The notes under the pieces: model-generated | Told to the model about the DNA's origin: nothing | The model's input: the letters and a program-made list of their open reading frames with translations, nothing else | Database searches by the model: none | In this document: piece by piece, positions 7,982 through 17,121 of the stretch | How positions within the stretch are numbered: the first letter of the stretch is position 1 | Layout: each line of letters opens with the position of its first letter | Made by a program: the position numbers and the translations under genes | From: Stagnihabitans lacustris | GTDB lineage: Bacteria; Pseudomonadota; Alphaproteobacteria; Rhodobacterales; Rhodobacteraceae | NCBI RefSeq assembly: GCF_025950525.1 | Contig: NZ_JAPDGS010000002.1 | Coordinates: 720,053-784,052, forward strand | Reading direction: 5' to 3' | DNA length: 64,000 nt

Positions 7982-10162
7982 TTACAAGAAGCTTTGCGGG
8001 TCGATGTCGATGGCCAAGCGCAGGTTGGGCGGCTGGCGAAGTTGCGCCACCCAGGCGCGGATGGCGGATTGCAGCGGTGTGGTCTTGTCGGCCTTGATCA
8101 GCAGGCGGACGCGGTGGCGGCCCCGGATGCGGGCGATCGGGGCGGGGGCCGGGCCGTAAACATGGGCGCCCACCGCGCGCAGGGGGCCATCCAGCCGCGC
8201 CAGTTCCCCCGCGAAATCAAAGACCTGTTGCAGGTCGGGCGAGGACAGGATGATCCCCGCCATCCGGCCATAGGGCGGCACGCCTGCGGCGCGGCGGCCC
8301 TCGGCCTCGGCGGTCCAGAAGGCCTCGGTGTCGCCCTTTAGGATGGCCAGGATCACCGGGTGATCGGGGGCGCAGGTCTGCAACAGCGCCGTCCCGGGCT
8401 TGTCCGCCCGCCCCGCCCGGCCCGAGACCTGGGCGATCAGCTGAAAGGTCCGCTCCGCCGCGCGCAGGTCCGACCCCTGAAGCCCAAGGTCGGCGTCAAT
8501 CACCCCCACCAGCGTCAGGTTCGGGAAATTATGCCCCTTGGCCACGATCTGCGTGCCGATGATGATATCGGCGCCTCCGGTGGCTATTTCGGCGATCTTT
8601 TCCTTCAGCGCGCGGGCGGTGGTGAAGATATCCGACGACAGGACCTCGCAGCGTGCACCCGGAAAGCGGGTCGCGACCTCTTCGGCCAGGCGTTCGACCC
8701 CGGGGCCGATGGGGTTCAGCGAGCCGGTCGCCTGGCAGGCGGGGCAGGTCTCGGGGATGGGTTTCGTCTCGCCGCATTGATGGCAGACGAGGCGCTTTTG
8801 AAAGCGGTGTTCGACCATCCGCGCGTCGCAATGGTCGCAGCCGATCTGGTGGCCACAGGCGCGGCAGATCGTCACCGGCGCATAGCCGCGGCGGTTGAGG
8901 AACAACAGGCTTTGTTCGCCAAGGCCGATCCGCTTGTCGATGGCCCGGGCCAGGGTTTCACTGATCCAGCGGCCGGGGGGGAGCTTTTCCGCCCGCAGGT
9001 CGATGGTGGCCATGCGCGGCATGACGGCGGGGCCATGGCGCGAGGTCAGGTCGATGCGGTTATAGCGCCCTTGGGCGGCGTTGACCCAGGTTTCCAAGGA
9101 GGGCGTCGCCGAGGACAGCACCACAGGACACCCGAGGATCGAGGCCCGCAGCACCGCCATGTCGCGGGCGTGGTAATAGGCGCCTTCCTCTTGTTTATAG
9201 GAGGTGTCGTGTTCCTCGTCGACCACGATCAGGCCAAGGTCTTGAAAGGGCAGGAACAAAGCGGACCTTGCGCCGACGACCATGCCGACCTCGCCCTCCG
9301 AGGCCATGCGCCAGAGGCGACGGCGTTCGGACATGGTCTGGCCGGAATGCCACTCGCCGGGGCGGGCGCCGAAGCGGGCCTCGACGCGCGCCAGGAAATC
9401 ACCGGTGAGCGAGATTTCCGGGAGAAGGACCAGGGCCTGGCGGCCTTGACGCAGGGTCTCGGCCACGGCTTCCAGGTAGACTTCGGTCTTGCCTGACCCC
9501 GTGACGCCCTTCAGCAGCGTGGTGGAATAGGCGCCTTTGGCGGCCTGGCGCAGGGCTTCGCCTGCCGCCACCTGATCGCCCTCCAGCCGCGAGGGGCGCA
9601 GCGGGTCAAGGCGCGGATAGGGCAGGTCGCGCGGCGCGTCCTCTTCGGCCACGACGCCCAAAGTCACCAGGCCCTTGATGACCGAGGTCGAGACGCCCGC
9701 CACCTCGGCCAGCTCGGTCATGGTCAAAAGCGCGTTGGTGCGCAGGGCCTCCACGACCTTCAGGCGGGCTTCGGTCAGGCGGTTCGGGACCGGACCCGCC
9801 AGCCGGTAGGTGCGGCGGGTCGAGGGCGGCAGGCCAAGGCCCGGCGCGCGGGTGGCCAGGCGCAGCATGGCGGGCAGGGGGGTCAGGGTGTAATCGGCGG
9901 CGCGGGTCAGGAAGGCGCGCAGTTCGGCGCGCATCGGACGGGCCTCCAGCACGCGAAAGGCCGCGCGCAGTTTGGCCGCGTCAAAGTCGCCGGTGCCCGG
10001 CCCCCAGACGACGCCCAGCACCTTGCGAGGGCCAAGCGGCACCTCCAGGTAGTCGCCATCGCCGCAGCCGCCCTCGGGCGCGCGGTAATCCAGGACCCGG
10101 CCGATCGGCTCGCAGGTCAGGACGCCGATGCGGGCGCCTTGGGGGTAATGCTGCTCGCTCAC
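7982..10162 (-). CDS. priA: Primosomal protein N' (replication restart helicase PriA)
   Basis: A 726-residue superfamily 2 DNA helicase that reloads the replicative helicase at stalled forks. The N-terminal 3'BD domain carries LDYRAPEGG near the start; the helicase core shows Walker A GVTGSGKTEVY and DEEHD (motif II); the zinc-binding insert has paired CxxC motifs (CRACG, CDHC, CHQCG, CPAC); motif V/VI region is SGRAGRADKPG. The frame stays open for 133 codons upstream, but PriA homology begins at GTG 10160-10162, which overlaps the stop of the upstream hydrolase gene as GTGA, implying translational coupling. Confidence 0.95.
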   Translation of the reverse strand: MSEQHYPQGARIGVLTCEPIGRVLDYRAPEGGCGDGDYLEVPLGPRKVLGVVWGPGTGDFDAAKLRAAFRVLEARPMRAELRAFLTRAADYTLTPLPAMLRLATRAPGLGLPPSTRRTYRLAGPVPNRLTEARLKVVEALRTNALLTMTELAEVAGVSTSVIKGLVTLGVVAEEDAPRDLPYPRLDPLRPSRLEGDQVAAGEALRQAAKGAYSTTLLKGVTGSGKTEVYLEAVAETLRQGRQALVLLPEISLTGDFLARVEARFGARPGEWHSGQTMSERRRLWRMASEGEVGMVVGARSALFLPFQDLGLIVVDEEHDTSYKQEEGAYYHARDMAVLRASILGCPVVLSSATPSLETWVNAAQGRYNRIDLTSRHGPAVMPRMATIDLRAEKLPPGRWISETLARAIDKRIGLGEQSLLFLNRRGYAPVTICRACGHQIGCDHCDARMVEHRFQKRLVCHQCGETKPIPETCPACQATGSLNPIGPGVERLAEEVATRFPGARCEVLSSDIFTTARALKEKIAEIATGGADIIIGTQIVAKGHNFPNLTLVGVIDADLGLQGSDLRAAERTFQLIAQVSGRAGRADKPGTALLQTCAPDHPVILAILKGDTEAFWTAEAEGRRAAGVPPYGRMAGIILSSPDLQQVFDFAGELARLDGPLRAVGAHVYGPAPAPIARIRGRHRVRLLIKADKTTPLQSAIRAWVAQLRQPPNLRLAIDIDPQSFL

Positions 10163-10941
10163 CTGTGGCCGATTTCGGTCAGGAAGTGCAGCAGGGTTTC
10201 CGCATAGGCCGCGGGCTGTTCGACCATCGGCAGGTGGCCCGTGCCGCGCATCAGGTGAAAACGCGCGCCGGGGATCATCTCGGCGGTTTCGCGCACCAGA
10301 TCGGGGGGCGTGGTGCCATCGTTGGGGCCCGCGATGACCAGGGTCGGCAGGCGCAACGTCGGCGTGGTCAGGGTGAAATCGGCCCCCGCGATGGCATGGG
10401 CGCTGGCGCACCAGCCTTGCGGATCGGTCCCGGTCAGGAGGGTTTCCAGTCGCGCGCGCGCCGGATGGTCGCGCCATTTCGGTCCCAACTGGCGCTGCAA
10501 CGCGCCGGTTGCATAGGCGGTCAGGCCCTGGGATTGCACCTCGGCAATGCGGGCGTGCCACATCGAGGGCGCGCCGATGCGGGCGGCGGTGTTGGACAGG
10601 ACCAGGCCGCGCACCAGATCCAGCCGCTTGATCGCCAGGCCCTGCGCGACCAGACCCCCGAGAGAGACGCCCAGAAACACCGCGTCCTTCAGCCCGAAAT
10701 GGTCCATCAGCCGTTCGGCATCGCGGATCATCGCGCCCATGGCATAGGGGCCGGGCGGCACGTCAGAGGCCCCATGCCCGCGGTGGTCATAGGTCAGGAC
10801 CCGCAGCCCCGGCAGCAGCGGGATCAGGTCATCGAAAAGGCTGTGATCGGTGCCAAGCGCATGGGCCAGCACCAGCGCCGGCGCGCCCTCGGGTCCATGC
10901 AGGGTGGCATTGATGCGGGTATCGGGAAGAAAGACATGCAT
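10159..10941 (-). CDS. pcaD: Alpha/beta hydrolase, 3-oxoadipate enol-lactonase-like
   Basis: A 260-residue alpha/beta hydrolase with the nucleophile elbow GVSLGG, catalytic Asp in AGPNDGTTPP and catalytic His in GTGHLPMVEQP, plus the oxyanion segment LAHALGTDHSLFDDL. The pattern fits PcaD, which opens 3-oxoadipate enol-lactone in the beta-ketoadipate pathway. No other pca gene is nearby, so the substrate is less certain than the fold; a related esterase is the alternative. The gene overlaps priA by four bases (GTGA) and follows the dehydratase gene by about 60 bases. The start at 10941 lacks an evident ribosome-binding site. Confidence 0.75.
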   Translation of the reverse strand: MHVFLPDTRINATLHGPEGAPALVLAHALGTDHSLFDDLIPLLPGLRVLTYDHRGHGASDVPPGPYAMGAMIRDAERLMDHFGLKDAVFLGVSLGGLVAQGLAIKRLDLVRGLVLSNTAARIGAPSMWHARIAEVQSQGLTAYATGALQRQLGPKWRDHPARARLETLLTGTDPQGWCASAHAIAGADFTLTTPTLRLPTLVIAGPNDGTTPPDLVRETAEMIPGARFHLMRGTGHLPMVEQPAAYAETLLHFLTEIGHR

Positions 10942-11004
10942 ATCGGGAAGTGTCTGCTTTCGGGTGGTTTTGGCCGGTTCACGGGCGGGAAAGGTCGGAA
11001 AATG

Positions 11005-12030
11005 TCAAGCCATCGCCAAGGCGCGGGCGTGGACGGCGGGGTCGACATTGCCGCCCGAGGCCACGGCGATGACGGTATCGGGCAGGTCCGGGGCAAAGAG
11101 CGCGGCGGCAAGGGCGACCGCGCCCCCGGGCTCCAGCACCAGGCGCAGATGGGTGAAGGCCAGCGCCACGGCCCGCAACGCCTGATCGTCGCTGACCACC
11201 AGACCCGGGCCACACAGGCGGCTCAGGATGGGAAAGGTCAGCGCGCCGGGTTCGGGCGTCAGGATCGCGTCACAGATCGAGCCCGTCAGGCCCGGGTTCC
11301 GCAGCCTTTGCCCCGCGGCCAATGACCGCGCCATGTCGTCGAAGCCCGCGGGCTCTACGGGGCGGACGCGGTGGCGGCCCTCCAGCGCAAGGGCCACACC
11401 GGCGGTCAGGCCACCGCCACCGCAACAGGTCAGAACCTCGGCCTCCAGTCCCGCGGCCTGTTCGGCGGCCTGCTCGGCGATCTCCAGCCCGACAGAGCCC
11501 TGACCCGCAATCACTTCGGCGTCATCATAGGGCGGCACCAACACAAGGCCGCGCGCCGCCATGATCTGCGCGCCAAGCGTGCTGCGGTCCTCGGTGGCGC
11601 GGTCATACAGCACGACCTCGGCGCCATAAGCCTTTGTATTGGCGATCTTCACCCCCGGCGCATCCGAGGGCATGACGACCACGACCGGCAGGCCCAGACA
11701 AGCGCCCGCATAGGCCACCCCTTGCGCATGATTGCCCGAGGAATAGGCCAGCACCCCGGTCCCCGGGGGCAGCAGCGACAAGGCCGCCCAAGCCCCGCGC
11801 AGCTTGAAACTGCCGGTCTTTTGCAGGCTTTCCGCCTTGATCAGCACCCGCCGCCCGGCGATCCGGTTCAGCAAAGGCGCCTCCAGCAGCGGCGTGCGGG
11901 TGATCTGGCCCGCCATGCGCCGGGCTGCAGCCGTGATCCGGGCCAAGTCAATCGGGGCCAGGTCAATCGGGGCGGGGTCAGTCTGGTCAAGGTCAATCCG
12001 GTCAAGGTCAGTCCGGGCAAGGCTTGTCAT
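11005..12030 (-). CDS. Threonine/serine dehydratase-like PLP enzyme (fold type II)
   Basis: About 341 residues. PLP-lysine motif KTGSFKLRGA, SSGNHAQGVAYAG for cofactor phosphate/substrate binding and the glycine loop CCGGGGLTAG identify the threonine dehydratase/serine racemase group, which deaminates L-threonine or L-serine to 2-oxo acids. There is no C-terminal ACT-like domain, so it is a catabolic rather than an isoleucine-feedback type. The ATG at 12030 is preferred because AGGGG lies six bases upstream; ATGs at 12036 and 12048 are in frame. Residues just after the start form a repetitive D/I/L stretch encoded by a 15-bp minisatellite, absent from typical family members. Confidence 0.82.
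   Translation of the reverse strand: MTSLARTDLDRIDLDQTDPAPIDLAPIDLARITAAARRMAGQITRTPLLEAPLLNRIAGRRVLIKAESLQKTGSFKLRGAWAALSLLPPGTGVLAYSSGNHAQGVAYAGACLGLPVVVVMPSDAPGVKIANTKAYGAEVVLYDRATEDRSTLGAQIMAARGLVLVPPYDDAEVIAGQGSVGLEIAEQAAEQAAGLEAEVLTCCGGGGLTAGVALALEGRHRVRPVEPAGFDDMARSLAAGQRLRNPGLTGSICDAILTPEPGALTFPILSRLCGPGLVVSDDQALRAVALAFTHLRLVLEPGGAVALAAALFAPDLPDTVIAVASGGNVDPAVHARALAMA
11943..12017. repeat. 15-bp minisatellite, five imperfect copies, inside a coding region
   Basis: Five adjacent 15-base units begin at 11943, 11958, 11973, 11988 and 12003, each a variant of CCAGGTCAATCGGGG on the plus strand. On the minus strand they encode repeated D-x-I-D-L-like peptides at the N-terminus of the dehydratase. 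Being a multiple of three, copy-number change would not break the frame. Confidence 0.8.
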
Positions 12031-12140
12031 CGGCATCCCCTTGTTCATCGCGCCATCCTATCCCCGTGGCCCTGCGACGGAAAGCCCTGCTTGCCTTGGG
12101 CGCCCCCGCCCCCTAAACCCGCCTGCAAACGGAGGATGCC

Positions 12141-13937
12141 ATGGCAGACGCAACGCCGGTGAAACCGGGCGAAGAAGAGCGGCCGAAGTCGCGCAAGGTC
12201 TCGGCCCTTGGCGGGCTTGCGCCGTTCTTGCGGCCCTATCGCGGGCTTGGCGTCGTGGCCTTTGTGGCATTGGTGCTGACGGCGGCGGTGTCCCTGGTGC
12301 TGCCCATGGCGGTGCGCCGGGTGATCGACGGCTTTGGCGACGGGCAAGGCGCGCTTCTGGACAAGTATTTCGGCGCGGCGATGGGCGTGGCGCTGGTGTT
12401 GGCCGTGGGCTCTGCCACGCGGTATTATTTCGTCACAAGGCTGGGCGAGCGGGTCGTGGCCGACATCCGCCGCGCGCTGTTCGACAAGATCATGGGCATG
12501 AGCCCCTCGTGGTTCGAAAAGATGATGACCGGGGAAATCCTCAGCCGCATCACCACGGACACGACGCTGATCCTGTCGGTGATCGGGTCCTCTGTTTCGG
12601 TCGCGTTGCGGCATTTCCTGACGTTGATCGGGGGGATGGCGCTCTTGATGCTGACCTCGATCAAGCTGACGGGGCTGGTGGCCCTGGTCGTGCCGGGGGT
12701 GGTCGTGCCGATCATCATCTTGGGGCGGCGCTTGCGGGCGTCCAGCCGCGAGAATCAGGACTGGATGGCCGCGGGCAGCGCCAAAGCCGGCGAGGCGCTC
12801 AGCGCGGTGCAGATCGTCCAGGCCTTCACCCATGAGGGCGCCACGCGGGGCGAGTTCGCGGCCGTGACCGAGGGCGGTTTCGCCTCGGCCCTGCGGCGGG
12901 TGCAGCTGCGCGCGGTCATGACCTTTGTCGTTATGTTCCTGGCCTTTGCCGGTGTCGTGGGCGTGTTGTGGATCGGGGCGCATGACGTGCGGGAAGGCGC
13001 GATGTCGGCGGGCGAGCTGGTGCAGTTCGTCATCTATGCCGTCATGGTCGCAGGTTCGCTGGGGGCGCTTTCGGAAATCTGGGGCGAGTTGCAGCGCGCG
13101 GCAGGGGCCACGGAACGCCTGGTCGAGATCTTGCATGATCAGGACCGCGTGGCCGACCCGCTGCGCGCCGTTCCGGTGCCCAATGGCCCGCTGGAGATCG
13201 GGTTTCACGACGTGACCTTCCGCTATCCCTCGCGCCCCGATGCGCCCTCGTTGCAGGGGATCGACCTGGTGATCAAACCGGGTGAGACGGTGGCTTTGGT
13301 CGGCCCCTCGGGTGCGGGGAAGTCGACGATTTTCCAGCTGCTGCAACGGTTTCACGACCCAGAGGCCGGGCGCATCACCCTGGGCGGCGTCGATCTGCGC
13401 GACATGACCCGCGCCGATTTCCGCCGGAAATTCGCTTTGGTGCCGCAGGAAAGCTTCATCTTTGCGGCCTCGGCCTTTGAAAACATCCGCTTTGGCCGCC
13501 CCGAGGCCACGCGGGCCGAGGTTCAGGCCGCGGCAGAGGCTGCGGCGGCGCATGACTTCATCGCGGCCTTGCCGCAGGGCTATGACACGCCTTTGGGCGA
13601 GCGCGGGGTGATGCTGTCGGGCGGGCAACGCCAGCGCATCGCGATTGCCCGCGCCATCCTGCGGGATGCGCCGGTTCTGCTGTTGGACGAGGCCACAAGC
13701 GCGCTGGATGCCGAAAGCGAAAGGGCGGTGCAACAGGCGGTGGATGCGCTGGCGCGGGACCGGACGCTGTTGGTCGTGGCGCATCGGCTGGCCACGGTGA
13801 AACGCGCCGACCGGATCGTCGTGCTGGACCAGGGCCGCATCGTGGCGCAGGGCCGGCATGAGGAATTGGTGGCGCAGAACGGGCTTTACGCCCGGCTTGC
13901 GCGGCTGCAATTCACCGATGGGACAGAAGCGATCTAA
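12141..13937 (+). CDS. ABC exporter, fused permease and ATPase (MsbA/multidrug type)
   Basis: A 598-residue half-transporter that would work as a homodimer in the inner membrane. Six transmembrane helices occupy residues about 33-310; the nucleotide-binding domain has Walker A GPSGAGKST (388-396), Q loop PQESF, signature LSGGQRQ, Walker B LLLDEATSALD and H loop VAHRL. Family members flip lipids, drugs or lipid-linked sugars outward; substrate cannot be told here. The ATG at 12141 has GGAGG upstream. Its last 26 bases overlap the convergent Cys-rich gene. Confidence 0.92.
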   Translation: MADATPVKPGEEERPKSRKVSALGGLAPFLRPYRGLGVVAFVALVLTAAVSLVLPMAVRRVIDGFGDGQGALLDKYFGAAMGVALVLAVGSATRYYFVTRLGERVVADIRRALFDKIMGMSPSWFEKMMTGEILSRITTDTTLILSVIGSSVSVALRHFLTLIGGMALLMLTSIKLTGLVALVVPGVVVPIIILGRRLRASSRENQDWMAAGSAKAGEALSAVQIVQAFTHEGATRGEFAAVTEGGFASALRRVQLRAVMTFVVMFLAFAGVVGVLWIGAHDVREGAMSAGELVQFVIYAVMVAGSLGALSEIWGELQRAAGATERLVEILHDQDRVADPLRAVPVPNGPLEIGFHDVTFRYPSRPDAPSLQGIDLVIKPGETVALVGPSGAGKSTIFQLLQRFHDPEAGRITLGGVDLRDMTRADFRRKFALVPQESFIFAASAFENIRFGRPEATRAEVQAAAEAAAAHDFIAALPQGYDTPLGERGVMLSGGQRQRIAIARAILRDAPVLLLDEATSALDAESERAVQQAVDALARDRTLLVVAHRLATVKRADRIVVLDQGRIVAQGRHEELVAQNGLYARLARLQFTDGTEAI

Positions 13938-14376
13938 GCCCGCGCAGAAAGTCCCTGACCTGTGCCGGCAGGGGGCCTGTCACATAGGCCTCCAAGCTTT
14001 CGGGCGTCTTGTCGGTTTCGGCTGCGACCTGGGCGATCAGGGCCAGGCGCGCGGCCTGAATATCGGGCGGCAGGGGCAGGGCGCCCGCCGCCACCAGGGT
14101 CAGGTGGTCGTCATGCAGGCGCCGAAAGCCCGCAAAGGTCCCGGGGCCGGTTTGCGTCGCCCTTTGCCCTGCGCCAAGGCAGTCATAGCGCGCACAGCCG
14201 CCATAGCCCCGCGCCGCCAAATCGCCATGCAACAGGCAGGCGCGCCCCTGCAAATGGCGGCAGGGCACCCCCGCCGCCTTGTCATGGCCAAAGTCCGGGC
14301 CCGCATCAAAGGGCAGTTCGATGCAGCACAAGGCCGCGCAGGCGGTGCAATCCGCGCTCCACTGGGTCCAGGCCAT
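13912..14376 (-). CDS. Cysteine-rich conserved protein (YkgJ-like Cys cluster)
   Basis: A 154-residue protein with cysteines clustered in the first half: CTACAALCC near residue 9, then PCRHL, ACLLHGDL and GGCARYDCLGAG. The spacing recalls Cys-cluster proteins of the YkgJ type that probably bind zinc or an Fe-S centre; similar modules with a CxxYDCxGAGQR signature occur in alphaproteobacteria, some fused to pentapeptide repeats. No enzyme can be named. The start is the second ATG of ATGATG at 14374-14379, because GGAGG sits five bases upstream; the longer open frame is not supported. It overlaps the ABC exporter gene tail to tail. Confidence 0.65.
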   Translation of the reverse strand: MAWTQWSADCTACAALCCIELPFDAGPDFGHDKAAGVPCRHLQGRACLLHGDLAARGYGGCARYDCLGAGQRATQTGPGTFAGFRRLHDDHLTLVAAGALPLPPDIQAARLALIAQVAAETDKTPESLEAYVTGPLPAQVRDFLRGLRSLLSHR

Positions 14377-14515
14377 CATCACCTCCATGTGCCGCAACGG
14401 AATTAACGCGCCCGAGCCGCCGCGCGCAAGGAGTTGCTTGGCAAATGTCGGGCTCTCCCCCATCTTGGGATCAGGCCACGGGAGATGGCATGGGACCAAG
14501 ACGGGGGAGGAGACT

Positions 14516-16381
14516 ATGGCGGATTTCCGCAACGGCGCGGACCTTTTGGCCATCGAGGCGCAGGGCCCCTGGGAGAGCCTGGGCACCGCGCGGACCATGC
14601 ATCGGTTCCTGGCGCGGACGGCTGCGGCGCATGGCGGCAAGGCGGCGGTCAGTTTTCAGCTGACCTCGGGGGCGGGGGACCGGGCGCGGACGCTGACCTG
14701 GGATCAGCTTTTGTCCGATGTGACGCGGGCGGCCAACCTGTTCCGCAGTCTGGGCGTCGGGCCGGGCGATACGGTGGCCTATGTCCTGCCCAACGCGCTG
14801 GAAACCGTGGTGACGCTGCTGGGCGGCGCGGTGGCGGGGATCGTGGCGCCGATCAACCCGCTGCTGGAGCCTGGCCAGATCGCCGGCATCCTGCGCGAGA
14901 CGCGGGCCAAGGTGGTCGTCACGCTGAAGGCCTTTCCCCGCACCGATGTGCCGCAGAAGGTGGCCAAGGCGCTGGAGGAGGCGCCGGGGGTGACGACCGT
15001 GCTGGAGGTCGATCTTGCGTCCTATCTGGGTTTCCCCAAGTCGCTGATCGTCGGGCTGTTGCGGCCAAAGAACCCCGCCCGCCACAAGGCGCGGGTCATG
15101 GATTTCGCCCGGGCGCTGGCGGGGCAGGCCGCGACCCTGGGCTTTGCCGACCCCGAAGAGGACAGGATCGCCGCCTATTTCCACACCGGCGGCACGACGG
15201 GCCTGCCCAAGGTGGCGCAACACCGGGTCTCGGGCATGGTCTATAACGGTTGGCTGGGGGCGACGCTGCTGTTCAAGCCCTCGGATGTGATGCTGTGCCC
15301 CTTGCCCCTGTTCCATGTCTTTGCCGCCTATCCGATCCTGATGTCGGCGGTGGCCTCGGGCTGTCATGTGGTCTTTCCGACGCCCGCGGGCTATCGCGGC
15401 GATGGGGTCTTTGACAACCTGTGGAAGCTGGTCGAACGCTGGGGCGTGACCTATCTGATCGCGGTGCCAACGGCTTTGGCGGCGCTGATGCAGCGTCCGG
15501 TGGATGCGAAGATTTCAACATTGCGGGGCACGTTTTCGGGGTCTTCACCGCTGCCGATTGAACTTTTCCAACGGTATCAGAAGGCGACCGGGGTTCAGAT
15601 CATCGAGGGCTATGGCCTGACCGAAGCCACCTGCCTGGTGGCCGTCAACCCGCCCGATGGCGAAAAGCGCATCGGCTCGGTGGGCTTCGCCTTTCCCCAT
15701 ACCAAGGTGCGGATCACCGGGCCCGATGGGTCTGACCGTGGCCCGGACGAGATCGGCGAGATTTGCATCAGCAATCCCGGCGTGATCCCGGGCGGCACCT
15801 ATGTCGAGGCCGAGCGCAACGCGGGCCTGTTCCATGGCGCCTATCTGCGCACCGGCGACCTGGGCCGGATCGACGCCGAGGGGTATTTGTATATCACCGG
15901 TCGCGCCAAGGACCTGATCATCCGCGGCGGCCACAACATCGACCCCGCCCTGATCGAAGAGGCCCTGGCCGGCCATCCCGCCGTGGCCTTTGCCGGCGCA
16001 ATCGGCCAGCCCGACGCCTTTGCGGGCGAGCTGCCCTGCGTCTATGTCGAGCTGGTGACGGGCGCCGAGGCGACGCCCGCCGCCCTCGAGGCCCATTGCC
16101 GCGCCCATATCACCGAACGCGCCGCCATCCCGAAACATGTCGAGATCCTGCCCGCCCTGCCCAAGACCGCGGTCGGCAAGGTGCTGAAGAACGAGCTGCG
16201 CAAGGCGGCCATCACGCGGGTCTTTGACGCGGCCCTGACCGAAGCGGGGCTTGCGGCCCGCGTCGTCGACGTGGTCGAGGACCGCAAGCGCGGCCTTGTG
16301 GCCCGGGTGTCGGGGGGAAGCGGTGCGGGGGATATCGCCGCGGTCCTGGGCGTCTTTGCGACCCCCTGGGAGCCCGCCTGA
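14516..16381 (+). CDS. Acyl-CoA synthetase (AMP-forming)
   Basis: A 621-residue ANL-superfamily ligase: AMP-binding P-loop YFHTGGTTGLPK at about 221-232, adenine motif IEGYGLTEAT, the YLRTGDLG hinge-region motif and the C-terminal catalytic lysine in TAVGKVLKNELR. Such enzymes convert a carboxylic acid, ATP and CoA to an acyl-CoA via an acyl-adenylate. The length and an internal stretch around residues 165-215 fit a Rhodobacterales fatty/aryl acyl-CoA synthetase group; the chain-length preference is unknown. Start chosen at 14516 (GGAGGAGACT just upstream), not the earlier in-frame ATG. It is transcribed away from the Cys-rich gene. Confidence 0.88.
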   Translation: MADFRNGADLLAIEAQGPWESLGTARTMHRFLARTAAAHGGKAAVSFQLTSGAGDRARTLTWDQLLSDVTRAANLFRSLGVGPGDTVAYVLPNALETVVTLLGGAVAGIVAPINPLLEPGQIAGILRETRAKVVVTLKAFPRTDVPQKVAKALEEAPGVTTVLEVDLASYLGFPKSLIVGLLRPKNPARHKARVMDFARALAGQAATLGFADPEEDRIAAYFHTGGTTGLPKVAQHRVSGMVYNGWLGATLLFKPSDVMLCPLPLFHVFAAYPILMSAVASGCHVVFPTPAGYRGDGVFDNLWKLVERWGVTYLIAVPTALAALMQRPVDAKISTLRGTFSGSSPLPIELFQRYQKATGVQIIEGYGLTEATCLVAVNPPDGEKRIGSVGFAFPHTKVRITGPDGSDRGPDEIGEICISNPGVIPGGTYVEAERNAGLFHGAYLRTGDLGRIDAEGYLYITGRAKDLIIRGGHNIDPALIEEALAGHPAVAFAGAIGQPDAFAGELPCVYVELVTGAEATPAALEAHCRAHITERAAIPKHVEILPALPKTAVGKVLKNELRKAAITRVFDAALTEAGLAARVVDVVEDRKRGLVARVSGGSGAGDIAAVLGVFATPWEPA

Positions 16382-16502
16382 AGCCCCCGCTGAGGACCAG
16401 ATGTCGCAGCCCCCGGCAAAGCGGCCCTCTCTCGCAGTTTCCCATTGCAGGAATCGCAACGCCTGATTCATTCTGACACAAATTGACCCGGGAGGTTTTG
16501 AG

Positions 16503-17030
16503 ATGAAATTCGCGACGCTGGGCGGTCTGGCTTTGGTGGCGGGCTTGGGGCTTGCGGCGGCTCCGGCGCTGGCTGACCGCACCGACACGCTGTTCACGCA
16601 CAAATCCTGGCGCGTTCAGGGCGTCAGCTTTGACGACGGCAGCTATGCTTGCCTGGCCGAAGTGGCCGACCCGGGCGAAAGCTTTACCATCTGGATCTTC
16701 CAGGACGCCTCGATCCGGCTGCAGTTCTATTCCGAGGAATGGGACTTCGGCGAGGGCGACACGGCCGATCTGGAGGTCGAGATCGACCGCCGCTCGCCCT
16801 GGTCGCTGACCTCGGCGGAGCTTTACAAGCAATCGGTGCTGTTCGACCTGCCCGCGGCCGACAATGCCGGGGATCTGGTGGTGGAAGTGGCGCGGGGCAA
16901 GACGCTGCATCTGCGGTCGGGCGATGGGACGCCGGTCAAGGATTACACGCTGGCGGGGTCGTCGGCCTCGATCTCCAAGCTGCTGGATTGCGGGGACGCG
17001 ATCACCAGCCCGGGCAATCCGTTCAAATAG
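16503..17030 (+). CDS. Secreted protein of unknown function
   Basis: A 175-residue protein with a clear signal peptide (MKFATLGGLALVAGLGLAAAPALA, cleavage after ALA) and an acidic mature part rich in aromatic beta-strand-like segments (FTIWIFQDASIRLQFYSEEW). Two cysteines (YACLAE and LLDCGDA) could form a disulfide. It resembles loosely the IalB-type periplasmic proteins of alphaproteobacteria, which also start with a W-x-V strand after the signal, but I cannot assign it firmly. GGAGG precedes the ATG. It stands alone between the acyl-CoA synthetase and a convergent flavoenzyme. Confidence 0.7.
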   Translation: MKFATLGGLALVAGLGLAAAPALADRTDTLFTHKSWRVQGVSFDDGSYACLAEVADPGESFTIWIFQDASIRLQFYSEEWDFGEGDTADLEVEIDRRSPWSLTSAELYKQSVLFDLPAADNAGDLVVEVARGKTLHLRSGDGTPVKDYTLAGSSASISKLLDCGDAITSPGNPFK

Positions 17031-17121
17031 GCGCCTGGGACCACCCGGAGCCGTCCAACCATCTGGGGCGGGCCTTTCCATCCGGTCGGAGGGGGCGCGC
17101 CACAGGCAAGAGGGGCGGTCG

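Noticed and set aside
10163..10561. A 133-codon N-terminal extension of PriA.
   Set aside because: It is out of frame over the PcaD-like gene, reads as low-complexity Arg/Pro/His, and the GTG at 10160-10162 overlaps the upstream stop as expected for coupling.
12045..13910. A 621-codon minus-strand frame opposite the ABC exporter.
   Set aside because: The plus strand encodes complete Walker and signature motifs; the minus frame is compositionally an antisense shadow.
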